Source: Eulemur rufifrons (lineage: Eukaryota; Chordata; Mammalia; Primates; Lemuridae). From it: DNA of 64,000 nt. The position numbers and the translations under genes were made by a program. Below the pieces are notes generated by a model that worked only from the letters and a program-made list of their open reading frames with translations, did not search any database and had not been told where the DNA came from. Below are positions 31,301 to 42,700 of the stretch, in pieces. Numbering within the stretch: position 1 is the first letter of the stretch; the number at the start of each line of letters is the position of its first letter. Location: NCBI RefSeq assembly GCF_041146395.1, contig NC_090989.1:279154343-279218342 (forward strand). The letters are read 5' to 3'.

Positions 31301-31743
31301 CTGGGAGACCCCGGAACCTCGCCCAGTCCAGGCCCCGCGGTGCAGACCAGGACACTGAGGCTCGTCAGGAGGGAGGAGCGGCTTGTTTTTGGACTCACAG
31401 ACCGTCAGGGCAAAAGGCAGGAGCCTAGAATCCGAGGGTCCCCCATCAGCCCTGCCGCCTCCGGCATTCAAGGCCTCAGGGCTCCAGCTGCCTCGGTCTT
31501 ATTACGTCTTATTACTACCCTTTCCTGCGCCGGCCCCATGCTCCAGACACACTAGAGCACTCCAGTGCCCACCCCCCACTTTCCCACCTTTGCCTGAGCA
31601 GTGCCCTCAGCCAGGACCACCGTCGCCCTGGCCAGCCCCGTCACAATCCTGCTCTGAGAAGGCCATGGTCAGTACAGCATGTCAGGTGCCAGTGCGAATC
31701 CCGGTTCCACCACTTACTGGCTGGGGGGCCTCGAGCAAGCCAT
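22326..31743 (-). CDS. ST6GALNAC6: Alpha-2,6-sialyltransferase ST6GALNAC6 (333 aa, spliced)
   Basis: Golgi type II glycosyltransferase (family GT29) that adds sialic acid in alpha-2,6 linkage to GalNAc, or to GlcNAc in Lewis-type glycans, making GD1-alpha-type gangliosides and disialyl-Lewis a. Coding exons are 31743-31718, 30020-29930, 28364-28185, 26410-26004, 23297-23190 and 22515-22326; their lengths 26+91+180+407+108+190 total 1002 nt. A membrane anchor ([16 protein letters not shown]) lies at about residues 44-59. The L sialylmotif starts near CHQC at 105-108, the S motif holds LSTGWFT near 242-248, and HYYE (282-285) and HHRFITEK (306-313) are motifs III and VS. A second in-frame ATG at 29944 gives the 299-aa form. 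The third intron of the gene holds nested transposons and a minisatellite. No disruption is seen. Confidence 0.96.
22580..22597. repeat. Poly-C run
   Basis: Eighteen consecutive C in the ST6GALNAC6 intron, about 65 bp upstream of the last exon's acceptor. Read length here is prone to sequencing error. Confidence 0.9.
23880..25400 (+). mobile_element. L1 LINE ORF2 fragment, decayed
   Basis: Plus-strand ORF2-like wording from 'gggaagactgacaaagaaaaagagaag' through 'ttcactctcaccacttcc' and 'ttatttgcatacaacatgattatctgcatagaaaatccc' to 'caatgaataattgggaatc'. Many stops; the longest frames are near 115 codons. An Alu interrupts it at 24160-24468. Confidence 0.85.
24160..24468 (-). mobile_element. 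Lemur-type Alu inserted in the L1
   Basis: Minus-strand Alu flanked by identical 14-bp repeats AATTCATAGTTTTA at 24146-24159 and 24469-24482. It contains the same strepsirrhine middle segment as the copy at 20130. A run of twelve G at 24170-24181 replaces part of the tail. Confidence 0.93.
25600..25965. repeat. Degenerate minisatellite with CATGCTGGGA core
   Basis: About ten copies of a word like AGCATGCTGGGA (also GCACGCTGGGA, GACATGCTGGA, GCATGTTGGA, GCACGTGCTGGGA) recur roughly every 30-45 bp. They are joined by 'gtgactgtg', 'cctcagagcag' and 'ctctcccagaa' pieces. It ends about 40 bp before the exon 26004-26410. Confidence 0.65.
27640..27835 (+). mobile_element. MIR element in ST6GALNAC6 intron
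   Basis: Nearly complete: 'ttgctgtgtggctgtggacaaatgacctcacctctctgagcc', 'tcacaggatttgtctgaggatt' and 'gtgcttggcacgtggcaggcccttgataaa'. Confidence 0.85.
28080..28115 (+). repeat. GGA/GAA simple repeat
   Basis: Purine-rich GAGGAGGAAGAAGG-like tract about 70 bp past the donor of the transmembrane exon. On the gene strand it is a pyrimidine tract. Confidence 0.85.
29942..29944 (-). promoter_or_regulatory. ST6GALNAC6: Internal start codon for the 299-aa ST6GALNAC6 isoform
   Basis: The ATG of MSSNK lies in exon 30020-29930, in frame with the long form. It has a G at -3 and A at +4, a usable context. Its ATGA overlaps a TGA stop of an upstream reading frame (see findings). The 299-aa product keeps the membrane anchor and all sialylmotifs. 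Confidence 0.65.
30140..30230 (-). mobile_element. MIR fragment
   Basis: Antisense MIR core on the plus strand: 'cggagacactgaggcccagacaggg' then 'gaggtaacacagcttgatagtggcagag'. Confidence 0.7.
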
Positions 31744-31885
31744 GTGACCTCTCTGAGCCTCAGTTTCCTCATCTGTGAAATGGGAATAATAACAGCAGGT
31801 AACTCACAGGGTCGTTGGAAGGATTCAAGCGGATGTGGCAAGGGACACACAGGTCTTGACAATGCTGTCAGTGCCAGCAGCTGTT
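31680..31885 (+). mobile_element. MIR element, exonised in antisense by ST6GALNAC6
   Basis: Plus-strand MIR from 'gtgcgaatcccggttccaccacttactgg' through 'tctctgagcctcagtttcctcatctgtgaaatggg' to 'aatgctgtcagtgcc'. Its antisense supplies the exon 31718-31772. Confidence 0.88.
31718..31772 (-). other. ST6GALNAC6: MIR-derived first coding exon of ST6GALNAC6 long isoform
   Basis: On the minus strand this segment encodes MACSRPPSQ and ends CCA|GTAAGT. The ATG is at 31743-31741. The whole exon is the antisense of a MIR element that runs 31680-31885 on the plus strand, shown by the plus-strand words CCTCAGTTTCCTCATCTGTG and CCACTTACTGGCTG. A likely acceptor is CCCATTTCACAG ending at 31773. The nine residues match my memory of the human long isoform, so this exon is probably older than the split of lemurs from monkeys and apes. 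Confidence 0.8.
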
Positions 31886-31974
31886 AGTTTGGTGGTTACT
31901 CATTGCTCAAGGCCCGCTTCTCCGTTGTCCCGGGAAATACTCCTCCCCTGACCCCGACCCAAGAAAGCCTGGGG

Positions 31975-32080
31975 GAGTGTGCTAAGCATCGCTCAATCCT
32001 CCTGGCAACGCATGCTTATTCCCCATTTCACAGATAAGGAGACTGAGGTTCAGAGAGGCAAAGTGCCTTGCAGGGCCGCC
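31975..32080 (-). mobile_element. MIR fragment
   Basis: Antisense core: 'ttccccatttcacagataaggagactgaggttcagagaggcaaagtgccttgca'. It carries the same acceptor-like motif as the neighbouring exonised MIR but in the opposite orientation. Confidence 0.75.
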
Positions 32081-32649
32081 CAGAGCCTTTGTGGGGAGCC
32101 TTGTTTACAGGGAGCAGCCCAGCCCAGGGCTGAGCCTGACAGGGTCTCCCTTGAGGATCCCCCTGGGCTGGAGGGGGAGAGGCCACCAGTGTGTGCAGCA
32201 CCTGGCCGGCGAGCAGGCCTGTTGAAGAGTGGCTTGCTCAGGCAGGGGAAGCGACAGCCCAGGCGAGCTGTCCCAGGAGCCTGGACTCAGCCCCAGGGCT
32301 GGACGTGCAAGAGGGCTGAGCCAGAGCTAAGGGCAGGGGCCACACCCTGCCCTCTGTTTGGGGGCTTTCCTTCGTCCTCCCACGGGGTCGGGACGCCCCC
32401 ACGAGCCCGCGTGGGAGGAGGGCTCCAGCGAGAAGGGGGAGGGGGTCCTAATTCCGAGATGATGGGGACGCCAAGCCCGTGAGTTCACCGGGGAGCTCAC
32501 CCCTGTGCCCCCCTCGCGCCGACCCGCTCCCCAACTCCCACACTCGGGGGTCCAGAGCCCTAACCTCAACGGGGAAGAGAAGACAGGCAGGACAGCGGCA
32601 GGGTCCCCAGCTCTAACCGAATAGTCAGCGCCGAGAGGCCCAGAGAACC

Positions 32650-33080
32650 CCGCGACAACCTCTGTGCGCGAGGACCGGGACCTCGGGGCGCGATCACCTA
32701 GGAGGAGTGGGTCTAGGGGAGCCCCCGGGCCCCCGCATCCATCCCCACCCCCAGCAGTCCGCGATGCCCCCTCCGGGGCGCAGGCAGCGCCCCTCCCGCC
32801 CCCGCCCCGCGCGGCGCCCGCTCACCTCCGCCGGGGAGCGCCCGGCCCCCCGCGGCCCCCGAGCCCCCTCACATGGCGCCGGGAGCCGAGAGCCGGGGTC
32901 CGCGCTCCCCAGGCCGCCAGGCCCCGCCGCAGTCCCGGCCCGCCGGGTCCTAGCGCCGCCGCTCGCAGCGCGGTCCAGGCCTGGGAGGCGGGCGGAGCCT
33001 CGGGGGCCGCGGTGGCTCCGCCCCTGGGCGGTGCCGGCGGGAAAGGGTGAGGGGCTGGCGGCCCGGATCCCGCGGCCCGG
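32650..33080 (-). promoter_or_regulatory. ST6GALNAC6: CpG-island promoter of ST6GALNAC6
   Basis: Dense CpG and GC-box-like sequence without a TATA box. On the minus strand a GCGGAG|GTGAGC donor at 32826/32825 could end a non-coding first exon that starts near 32900-32950. No ATG-led frame here joins the known coding exons, so the exon would be untranslated leader. The transcription start is inferred. Confidence 0.7.
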
Positions 33081-33959
33081 TGAGCGCGTCAGTTTCCCCA
33101 CTGGGCAGCCTATAGCGAGCACGAAAATACAACAAACTTTCGGAGCCCTGTACTGTGGGTCAGGCCCAATTCTACCTCGTTTTATTGTCACCACGACCCC
33201 GGATGGGGAAACTGAGTCCCAGAGCACCCTGCGCTCTCCTAAGGCTCCCTGCCCAGAGCCTTGCACCAGTAGTCACCCCGAGTGAACGCAGGGCTCATCC
33301 TTGGATCCAAGGCGCGCTCTGCTGTGGACTGGCCGTGCGGCCTTGGCACACACACGTGCGGCCTTGGCACACCACTGCCCTCTCCCTGCCTCTGGAAAGG
33401 AGGGGCAAGGACAACTCAGGCTTGTGAGGGTTAAAAATGTTCCTTCTTATAATTGCCGGGGTATTCATGATAGTGAAAAATAACTGAAGGAGCCGTGGCG
33501 GGGCGGGGGGAACGGTTAAATAAACGAAAGCCCAGCCCAAGGTGCACTGGGAGGCTGTTGAAATGAAGGATTCAGGTCAATGGGCCCTAACTGGAAAGGC
33601 CGGCTGGCCGGCCAGCCAGGATATTTACAGGACATTTAAGTGAAGAAAGCAAGTTAAAGAACCGCATCTTGAGCTGTGACAGTGGGAGCTCCCAGTTCCT
33701 GCCAGACTACATTTCAAGGACCCTAGTCAGATCAGCCAACCTCACAGAGAAGGGAAAAAAAGGGAAAACAGACACAGCCCTCTTCACAGCCCTCTTGCTA
33801 TAAGCTGGCAACAATAACTATTCCCTTTTTTCTTTGCCTTTTACCCTCAATAAAAGCCCAAACCGCTTGTCCTCTGGGCTGGCACTTCTTTCTTTCTCTT
33901 GTGCCATGCCCTTCCCTCCCTTGGGAAGTAAAATAAACTTTATTTCTTTAAAACTAAAA

Positions 33960-34730
33960 AAAGAGAAAAAAAAGAACTGCATCTTGTATGTTCACTCTGG
34001 AAAACAAAGTTGTAAACATTTGCACTCCACGTCTGGGTATATATACCCTGGAGAAATTCTTGCAGATATACACAACAAAGTTCATAATAGCATTGCTTGA
34101 AATAATACAACACTGGAAACAGCACAAATATCCACCAACGAAAGAAGAGAATTCTTGTATATGATGAAACATTCACACTATGGAATAATATATAGCAGGG
34201 GAAAATGAGCAAGCCACAATTACGTGGCTGAATCTTAGAGACAGAAGTGAAAAAGTCAAGTCTGGGAAGACAAATCAAACTACATGAGTTATTGTTTAAG
34301 CATTCAGCAGGCAGTGGCCCACCTCTCTCAGCCAAGGACATGGGATAGCTTTTGCCTCTCATACTAATTAAAGTTTTAAAAGCAAAAGTCAAGAGCACAG
34401 GGATGTCTCTAGGTGAGGAAAGGAGGTGTGCAAGTAATGGTCTGGTCTTTAAGTCGGGAAGAGATTCATGCTATCATTATGCTTTATAACCTACAAAGAT
34501 GATACACAGTCGTTTGTGTGTATCATAATATTTTAAAAGAAAGGTACAAGAAAAAGAGGAAAGATAAAACAAAAAAATAAGGAAATACTTTTTTGCCTAT
34601 CATAGTGATTAAAGTGGTTATTTCTGGAATGATGGGATTTAGGGCTTTTTTTCTTTTAGCTTAGCTGCATTTTCTAAAAAATTTAAAATCACAGTCACAT
34701 GATGTTTATTTAAAAACATTATTTTTAATT
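33960..34730 (+). mobile_element. L1 LINE 3' region fragment
   Basis: L1 3' wording: 'gcactccacgtctgggtatatataccctgg', 'aaagttcataatagcattgcttg', 'actggaaacagcacaaatatccaccaac', 'actatggaataatatatagca'. No frame is retained. Confidence 0.75.
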
Positions 34731-34740
34731 TCTAAAAAGG

Positions 34741-35066
34741 GCTGGGCTTGGTGGCTCATACCTGTAATCCTAGCACTCTGGAAGGCTGAGGTGGGAGGAT
34801 TGTTTGAGGGCAGAAGTTTCAGACCAGCCTGACCAAGAATGAGACCTGGTCTCTACTAAAAATAGAAAAAATTAGCTGGCCAACTGAAAATAGAAACAAA
34901 AACTAACCGGGCGTGGTGGCGCATGCCTGTAGTCCCAGCTACTCGGGAGGCTGAGGCAGGAGGATCACTTGAGCCCAGGAGTTTGAGGTTGCTGTGAGCT
35001 AGGCTGATGCCTCAGCACTCTAGCCTGGGCAACAGAGCGAGACTCTTGTCTCAAAAAAAAAAAAAA
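34741..35066 (+). mobile_element. Lemur-type Alu with target-site duplication
   Basis: Plus-strand Alu flanked by TTCTAAAAAGG at 34730-34740 and 35067-35077. It carries the 'aattagctggccaactgaaaatagaaac' middle segment found in the other strepsirrhine-type copies. Confidence 0.93.
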
Positions 35067-35849
35067 TTCTAAAAAGGAACTGCATATATACCATGATTTT
35101 TTTTTTTTTTTTTTTGCTTGTCTCTTAAAAATAGAACCATCTGTGGATAATTGCAAATGTACACATAAAGTGTCTGGAAGAATCTACTCGGGACTATTGA
35201 CAGTAGTTTCCCCTGGAGAGTGGAGGTGGGACAGGAAGGATAGGTGCCACCTTTACTTTTCCCTCTATAAACTTCTAGGCTGTTTGCACTGTACTAATAT
35301 GGTAAGTTAATAACACTTTGTTTTCAGTTAAAACAAAAGTGAGCAGTCCTCCAAGGTCCTCCAGGCTATAAAGGCACGGCCCTCAGGAAGGGGAGGGGGG
35401 TGGCCCTTCCTGCCGGCCCCTGTCCACCCACATCCGCTTCGTAAGCCTCAGCCCCATCCCCATCCTGGCACAGGACAGCCTGGCCCTGCCCTTCCAGGCA
35501 CAGGGTGGAACACCACAGAGTGGAGCGGAGTGGTCAGGCGGGGAGCCTGAGGAACCTGACTGCTGGGACCCAGAGAAGGAGCACCCCTAGCCTAAGGCCA
35601 CCCAGCAGGCTGCACCAGGCATGGGGACATCTAACCCAGTCCTCCCTAACCCAGGTCAGTGACTTGAAACCGGGAAGTGAGAGGGAGACCTGGAGCTGCC
35701 CACTCAGACCTGCCATGACCCTGGGCCCGGGCTCACCCCAGGAGGCTCTGCTTTAGGGCTGCTTCCCTTGCTGAGCCCCAAGAACAATGACCACCAAGTC
35801 AACAGTAATAATAAGGATGAGAAAAAGGGCAGCTTACTCCTGTGCTGAG

Positions 35850-35980
35850 CACTTTGCAAACATACCTCATTGAATCCTTAAAATAACCTATGAGATGGGT
35901 ACCACTGTTACCCCACTTTCCAGATGAAGAAACTGAGGCTCAGAGAACACATGGGTGGCAGGGCTGGGATTCCACTAGGC
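35850..35980 (-). mobile_element. MIR fragment
   Basis: 'ctgagcactttgcaaacatacctcattgaatccttaaaataacc' then 'ttccagatgaagaaactgaggctcagag', the antisense of a MIR-type core. Confidence 0.75.
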
Positions 35981-38900
35981 CTGCCTAATAAGCACAAGTT
36001 GTCCTATACTGAGGGCCCAGGCCTATGAGAGCTGGGCAAGGCCAAACAAGACATTCATGGATGGTGACTATGGACAATCCTGTGGTCCCTCCCTCCAGCC
36101 CCGTGGTCCGGCATATGACCCCCTCTTCTTGTCCCTTAGTAAACTTCTTCAAGCTGGTATTATGATAAGCAGACGTAAATTCTGGTCTCTCCAGTTAGGC
36201 AGAAAGGTGAGTCCACCTCAGATGCAGAGAAAAGAAAAAGGTCTTATAATTATTAATTGTGCTAATGACTATCTACTAACATAGTACAATGGGTAAATAA
36301 TCAAAGTGACCTAAGACAGGTCCTAGGTCCAAGGGAAGGGAAAGTCAATTTAACAATACTGCCCAACTATATAAAATTAAATTTTACAATACTTATTTGT
36401 TATAAAAAATTATACTTTATTCTAACTGATACTATCTACTTCTGTAAAGCTACTTACTTTTTACTTGATTGTTTAAAATAGATAATCAGATAGGACCGGA
36501 GGGTCTTTAAATGATCTCATAACCTTAAAGCTAAAAATTATTGCCTAAAATGTCCCAAGGTGTATATATTTAATGTTCCATATAGTACAATGGTAAAAAA
36601 TATATAAATTGTCACAAAACCCATACTCAGGGCCACACGCCGAACTCGGTGGGATTCCCTGCCAAAAAATGTGCCACTGGCCAGCTAATAAAGACTCACT
36701 GCATTTCAATCAGTCTTTCGTGATTGACTTTCTCACTCTGGTCCATAACAGTATGATTTTTCCCTTCCATGGTATTCTGGGGATTCCTAAAAGATCTCTT
36801 CCCCTGCTGCCCAGTTCCCAATTTACAGAAACCAAAATCAAGGGCCAGAGAGAGGACAGAACTTGCCCAAGATACCACAGCAGGTCCTGGGCAGGGCAGG
36901 CCAGGAGCCTCTCTCCTCTGGAGGACAGGCCAGTGAGGGCGGCTGCAGGTGGGGGCCTCACACAGGAGCTGCTCCATAGCCCCCTGGCCCCAAGACCTGG
37001 GCTCCCGCAGAGGCACAGTGGGTCTGGAATGAAGAAGTACCTGGTTCTTCACAGACAGAGGCTGGAGTGGTGACAGGCCCAGGTGACACAGGACACTGGA
37101 CACCAGTACCCAGAAGGCCTGATGTTCCTTTCCTCACCTACATACGTGAGGTTTGAGCATGAGCTCCTGGCCTGGCCCCAACGCCCTTCTGAGCAAGGGG
37201 CCCCTTATGCCACCTCCGGGCTGTGCGGCTCACCTGGCTTCCCTCTGGGCTCGGGAGGAAGTAGGCAGGTCCCCAGCAAGTCGGCTGAGGGGCAAAGGAA
37301 CCAGAGTGTGGACAGGAAAACAGAAGCCCAAGGAGGGGCTGCGCATGGAGGTGCCCCCTAGAGCTGTGGGGGGGCTCCGGCCCCCCACTCACCTCCCAGC
37401 AGCTGCAGGGCCCGCTGTGGCAAAGGCAGAGAGTCCTCAGTTTCCCCGTCGGGAGGTCGGAAGAGCCTTCAGCAGACCCCAAACCAGCCACCAGACCTGT
37501 TAGGGGTCATCTTCGTCTGCCTAGAGGAAGTGGCCGATGCATCACTCCTGCCAGGTCGCCACTCCCAGAAAGACACACTATTTGGGCCAACCCAGCAGTA
37601 AACACCCCATCCGGGGGCAGGGCAGGGACAGAGGAGACTCTGTCCCGGCTGTGGCCAGCGTTTCCTGGGAAGGATGGAGGAAGAGGAGGTGCCCTCCCAG
37701 GAGGGGATTGAGTTCGAATCCCAGCAGCCCCCAGGCCCTGGACGCCTGATGAGGCTGTGAGCAGGGAGACAACGCTTGGGGCGGTAGTGCTTCCTGCTTG
37801 TCACCACCGAGGCAGGGCGGGGCCAGGCGGGGGTGGGGGGTGGGGGTGGTGGCGGCAAACGACCCCATTTAAAATGACAGCTCCACATATCAAGTACCAA
37901 CCCTGTCCTAGCTTCAGGGACAGTCCATTGTCTCTGAATTCATAGAATCCGTGAGGTAGGGAATATTTTAACCTTTTATAGATGAGAAAACTGAGGCCCA
38001 GGGAGGGGTGCTAAGCCACCAGGGCCCCACAGCAGGAAGTGGCACCAGAGGAAGGCCCCCGGCTGACTCAAGGGCCCTCCCTCTGAGCCTGGAGACCTCC
38101 CATCCCGATCCCCCACCTGCTAGGTTACACCCACCCTTCCTTGGCCCAACACCTGCTCAGAGCCCAGCCAGCCCCAGGCCAGCAGCTGGGTTCGGCTGCC
38201 AGCGGCTCCCCCTTCACCAGCTCAAGGCTCTCCTCCCTCCTCCCACGCCTGTGGAGCCTTCTGGGCCTGCCTGGCACAGGGTAGGGGGAGGCAGGGTGCA
38301 AAGGCAGTGCTGTGGGCCCAGTGCCACGGCTCCAGCCGCTCCTGAGAAGGCCGGGGTGGGAGGGAGAGTGTGCCGGGTCACCCAGGGCCCCGGCCAGACT
38401 GGCTACGTAATTCGTGGGGTCCAATGCAAAATGAAAATGCAAGGCCCCCTGTTAACAAAAATTAAGAATTTCAAGTTGGGGACAGCAGAGCATTAAGCTA
38501 AGCACAGGGCCTGACCCCTGGAGCTGGGAGCGAGAACCCCAGCGCTCCATCCCAGCTGAGAGCCCAAGGCCGGGGTGCTCTGTTAGTCTTCTGGTCTCCA
38601 GAGAAAGGAACAAGGGGACAGGCAGGGGTCAAGCCCTTGTGGGCTCCCTCCGGGCTGCAGCTCGCAGACCTGGGATTGCATCTGGCTCAGCCGCTCCACG
38701 GCTGTTGGGCTTTAGCCGAGTGGCCTCGCCCCATCCGTAAAACGGGCTGACACCAGCCCCCTCCCAGGGCAGCGGCACACCCTCATTAACAGGTGCAGAA
38801 GCCGAAGTCAGGTGAGGAAAGAGAAGCTCAGAGAAGGAGGCGGGACTGACTCCCCTCCGGGCAGCCTCTCCCAGCACCCGCCCACCACTCCAAACCTTCC

Positions 38901-39731
38901 TGCTTTGCAGAGGGACCGACCCCAGAGTTAATAAGGAATTTAACTGGCTACCTCTTTGGAATTTAACCCACGGGACCAGGAAGTCGCTTCCTCCCAGGTC
39001 CTGCCTCCCCTCCCACTGGGCGCAGAGCTGGCGTCCCAAAGAAGCCTCTGACTTGGGGTCAGTTTCCTGGGCCAGAGCAGCCAAGGAGCCAGACCCTGGA
39101 GGAGTCCGACCTGCTGGCACCATCCGTCGGAGGTTGCTGGGAAAGGGCTTCGGGGCTTGTAGTCAACAGGTTATGGGATTGTGACAGGGACAGAAGCCAC
39201 AACCCCCACCCCCAGACACATCACCACGCTAGAGATGGTGTCCAGAAAACACACGTTTACCCGTACACTCCTGACATGGCCTTGGCAGTCAGGCTCAAAG
39301 GCCCCTTCATCCAACAGACCCAGGCTCGCACTGCCCTAACCAGGGCAACTGGCCTGAGAAGTGTGGCACCAAGGGCGGCTGGGGGGGCGGGGGGGACCAG
39401 GACTGGCACAAGGTCATGATGCTGGTGAGTGGTGGGCCATGAGCCCCAGGGACAAAGGCCACTTGATAGACCAGGAGGTGGGATGAACCCCAAAGTGCTG
39501 TGGATTGCTTGGAGAGTGGGTAGAGACAGGGCACCCCTCTCCACTCCCCTTCAAGTCGTGAGGCCGGAGATGCCTCCAGATGTCCTCAGGGCAGGGCAAG
39601 AAGGAATCCTAGGTCCACCGGACAGGTGGCAAAAGTCAGGATCCATAAATTAAATGTTTTTGGTGGAGTGTGGTGGCCTGGGATGGGGCAGAGGCCTGGC
39701 GAAGGCATGGTGGCCGGCTGGGTGACAGGGG

Positions 39732-42700
39732 CTACTCGGTCCTCCAGGACGGGTGAGCGAACACGATGGGCCTCTTCTTGGCCCAGCGGGAGAAGACAGC
39801 CTTCTCAGTGATGAAGCGGTGGGCACTTCGGGGTGCCCGCTCGTGTGCCAGGTACATCTGACATTCATCCAGCCGGCCCTTCTCGAAGTAGTGGTAAGGC
39901 ACCGAGGGGTGGCTCTTCTCCCTGTGGGGTGGGGACCAGTGCTGCTGTGGGATGGGTGTGGGACACCAGAGCCCACCCACCTCCCACCAGACCCTGCCCC
40001 CACCACAGAGACCCATGCCTGGTCCCAGGGAAGGCCAGGACACACGGAAGGCGCAGCACAGCCTGCAGATCCCAAAGGCCAGGATTCAAGCCTGGGCTCT
40101 GCCTCTTACAAGCTGGGTGACTCTGGGCCGGAGGTGTATCTCACGAGCCTCAAGAGCCCACCTATAAAACGGAGATGGTGACACCCACCTTGCAGGGTGA
40201 GAGTGTAGGTTAAAAGATAAAGGCTGCAAAGTGCCCTGCTGGTACCAGGCTCCCACGGCACAGAGCCACCAGCCCTGCACTCCCACCTCCCGGTCAGCAT
40301 CACGGAGGCTGGCGGTGAGGCCAAGGCCACGGCCGGGGCACACAGGCACCTGCCAGCTCAGCCGTGTGCGCGACAGCCCGGCTCCAAAGAACACAGGGTG
40401 AAAACATGGGACTTTTCGGAACTCATTAGTTACAATAATACTGAAGTATAGTAATATAACAATGTTATAATACCGTAACTATATCTGAACTTTATATGCT
40501 GTTGAAACAATATTCAATGTAAAAACCCGCCTGTAGCATATCACTGATGTGCCCTGATTTGTGGTAAGCACTTTTGTAGATTATTCTCTCCCTAAATGTT
40601 TCAAAATCGTCTGAGGAAGCTGCCACGCTTTTCCCTAGTTTACACATGAGGAACTGGAGGCACTTGGGGGCGGGAGGACCGGCCGAGGCCACAGCACAGC
40701 GCTAGGACTGGTCCGGGAGCCTGCTCCAAGGACTGAGCTCCGTCCCAGGGCCCGGTGCCCAAGGGGTGTCTGTGCCTCGGCCACCCACCCTGAAGCCCAC
40801 ACACCCTGTGCCCCCCAGCTCCTAAATCCTCTGGCTTCAGGCCTGGGCAGGGGCCCACACCCACCCCCCCAGCCTGGGGCCTGGCTGGCCTGACCTGCAG
40901 TAGCCGTCGCTGACCATTCCATAGACCACAATCTTCTCGCACAGCTCCAGGGCAAGGATCATGGTGAACCAGCCGGTGCTGAGGAAAGAGCCTGACTGCC
41001 TCCTGGTGGGGCGGAGGGACACGTCAGCCGGCCATCTCCACCACCCAACAGGGGGCAGGGGCCCTGTGGCGGCCCCAGGCCTCAGCCCTCTCAGGGAAGC
41101 CGGGCTTGGTACTTTCCCAGCCAAGGGCCCCTCACCTCAACCTCTACAGAGGGTGCCCGGGGGAGCCAGGGTCGGGGCAGAGCCGGCCCAAGGCAGCAGG
41201 GGACAAAAGGTGGAGCTGGACACAACCCAGGCCCAATCAACTCCCCACCACCCAAGCAGGGCTTAAGCCAAGCTGTGCTTCAAGGCCTGAGCATAGCCCG
41301 GGATGATGGGTGTAGGGGCTCTGGTCACATCCTCTCCTCATCTAAGGGACCAGGCCTGGGGAGAGAGCAGTAGGCAGCAGAGCACAGTGGTTAAAAGTTG
41401 GGGGACTTGTGTGGTCTTCCAGATGGTCTTCTGTTCAAACCCTGACTCTGCTGTGGGGCATCGGATTTGCTTGTTAACCTCTCTGAGCCTCAAGACCCAC
41501 CTGTGAAATGGGGATAATTCCAGGTGGTTACGGGGAAGGAACACTGCCAGCCCAGCCCCCACACCCCACTTGCAGTGAGGGGCTGTGTGACCCCAGGCCT
41601 CAGCTCTCTGGGGCAGCAGCACTGGGTACCCTCCCCGCTGAGGGCCACCACCTCAACCTCCACAGAGCGGGCATGAGCTGATTCACGCATCCAACTCACA
41701 CGTCCTGGGCCCTATGCGGGCGGGCCCTGGACCTGCCACACCGGGTGCCAACATTCCCAAGGGAAGGAGACAAATATGTAAAGAAGATGATGTTAGAGGG
41801 TGACACCTGCTGCCATGACAAGGAAACAAAAGAGTAATATAAAGAATGTCAAGGCCGGACATGGTGGCTCACGCTAGTAATCCTAGCACTCTGGGAGGCC
41901 ACAGTGGGAGGATAGCTTGAGGTCAGGAGTTCGAGACCAACCCCTGTAAGAACAAGACCCCATCTCTATTAAAAATGGAAAAAATTAGCCGGGCATGGTA
42001 GTGGCACCTGTAGTCCCAGCTACTCTGGAGGCTGAGGCAGGAGGATTGCCTGAGCCCAGGAATTGGAGGCTGCAGTGAGCTAGGCTGATGCCATGGCTCT
42101 CTAGCCCAGGAGACAGAGTGAGACTCTGTCTCAAAAAAACAGCAACAACAAAAAGAATGTCAGGGCAGGACATACTCCTTTAGAAGTCAGGCCAGGGAGG
42201 GCTTCCCTGAGGAGGTGACATTTCATCCAGACCTGAGTAGCAAGAGGAACCCGTCACGAGATGATATGGGAGGAAAACATTCATGGCACGTGCAGGCCTG
42301 CAGGTGGAAACATGCAGGGATGTCCGAGAAGTCCCAGCGGCCAGTGTGACTGGCACAGAATGAGTGAAGGAGCCAAGGCCACGGAGGTAGGCAGGGGCTG
42401 GATCATACACACTTGCAGGCCACAGGAGGGGAGGAGGTGAGAAGACTGGACTTCATTCTCCCTGTGGTACAAAGCTGCTGGCAGGTTGCGGGCAGGTGAC
42501 TCATGGGACTGAATTCACTGCAGATGAGCTCAGATGGCAGGGGCAAGGGAAGTGGCAGGGAGACCTGCCAGGGGCTGTTTTGAGGGTGGGAGAAGATGGA
42601 GACGTAGGTCAAGGTGGCACTCAGGGCTACTGCATGTGACAGATGACAGTACAAGGGGAGTCAAGGGCTCAGCCCAAGTTTTTGGCTAAAATGCCAAGGT

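Larger units (their letters stand above)
33081..39731. other. Intergenic region between ST6GALNAC6 and ST6GALNAC4
   Basis: Upstream of ST6GALNAC6 and downstream of ST6GALNAC4. It contains an L1 3' tail (33960-34730), an Alu (34741-35066), MIRs (35850-35980 and about 37970-38040) and AT-rich unassigned DNA (36200-36610). A piece at 33740-33955 with two AATAAA motifs resembles the end of an old LTR, but I cannot name it. I see no exons. Confidence 0.55.

Noticed and set aside
33740..33955. Poly(A) signals on the plus strand (two AATAAA) suggesting a plus-strand gene end
   Set aside because: No plus-strand exons lead into it; an old LTR end explains the signals better.
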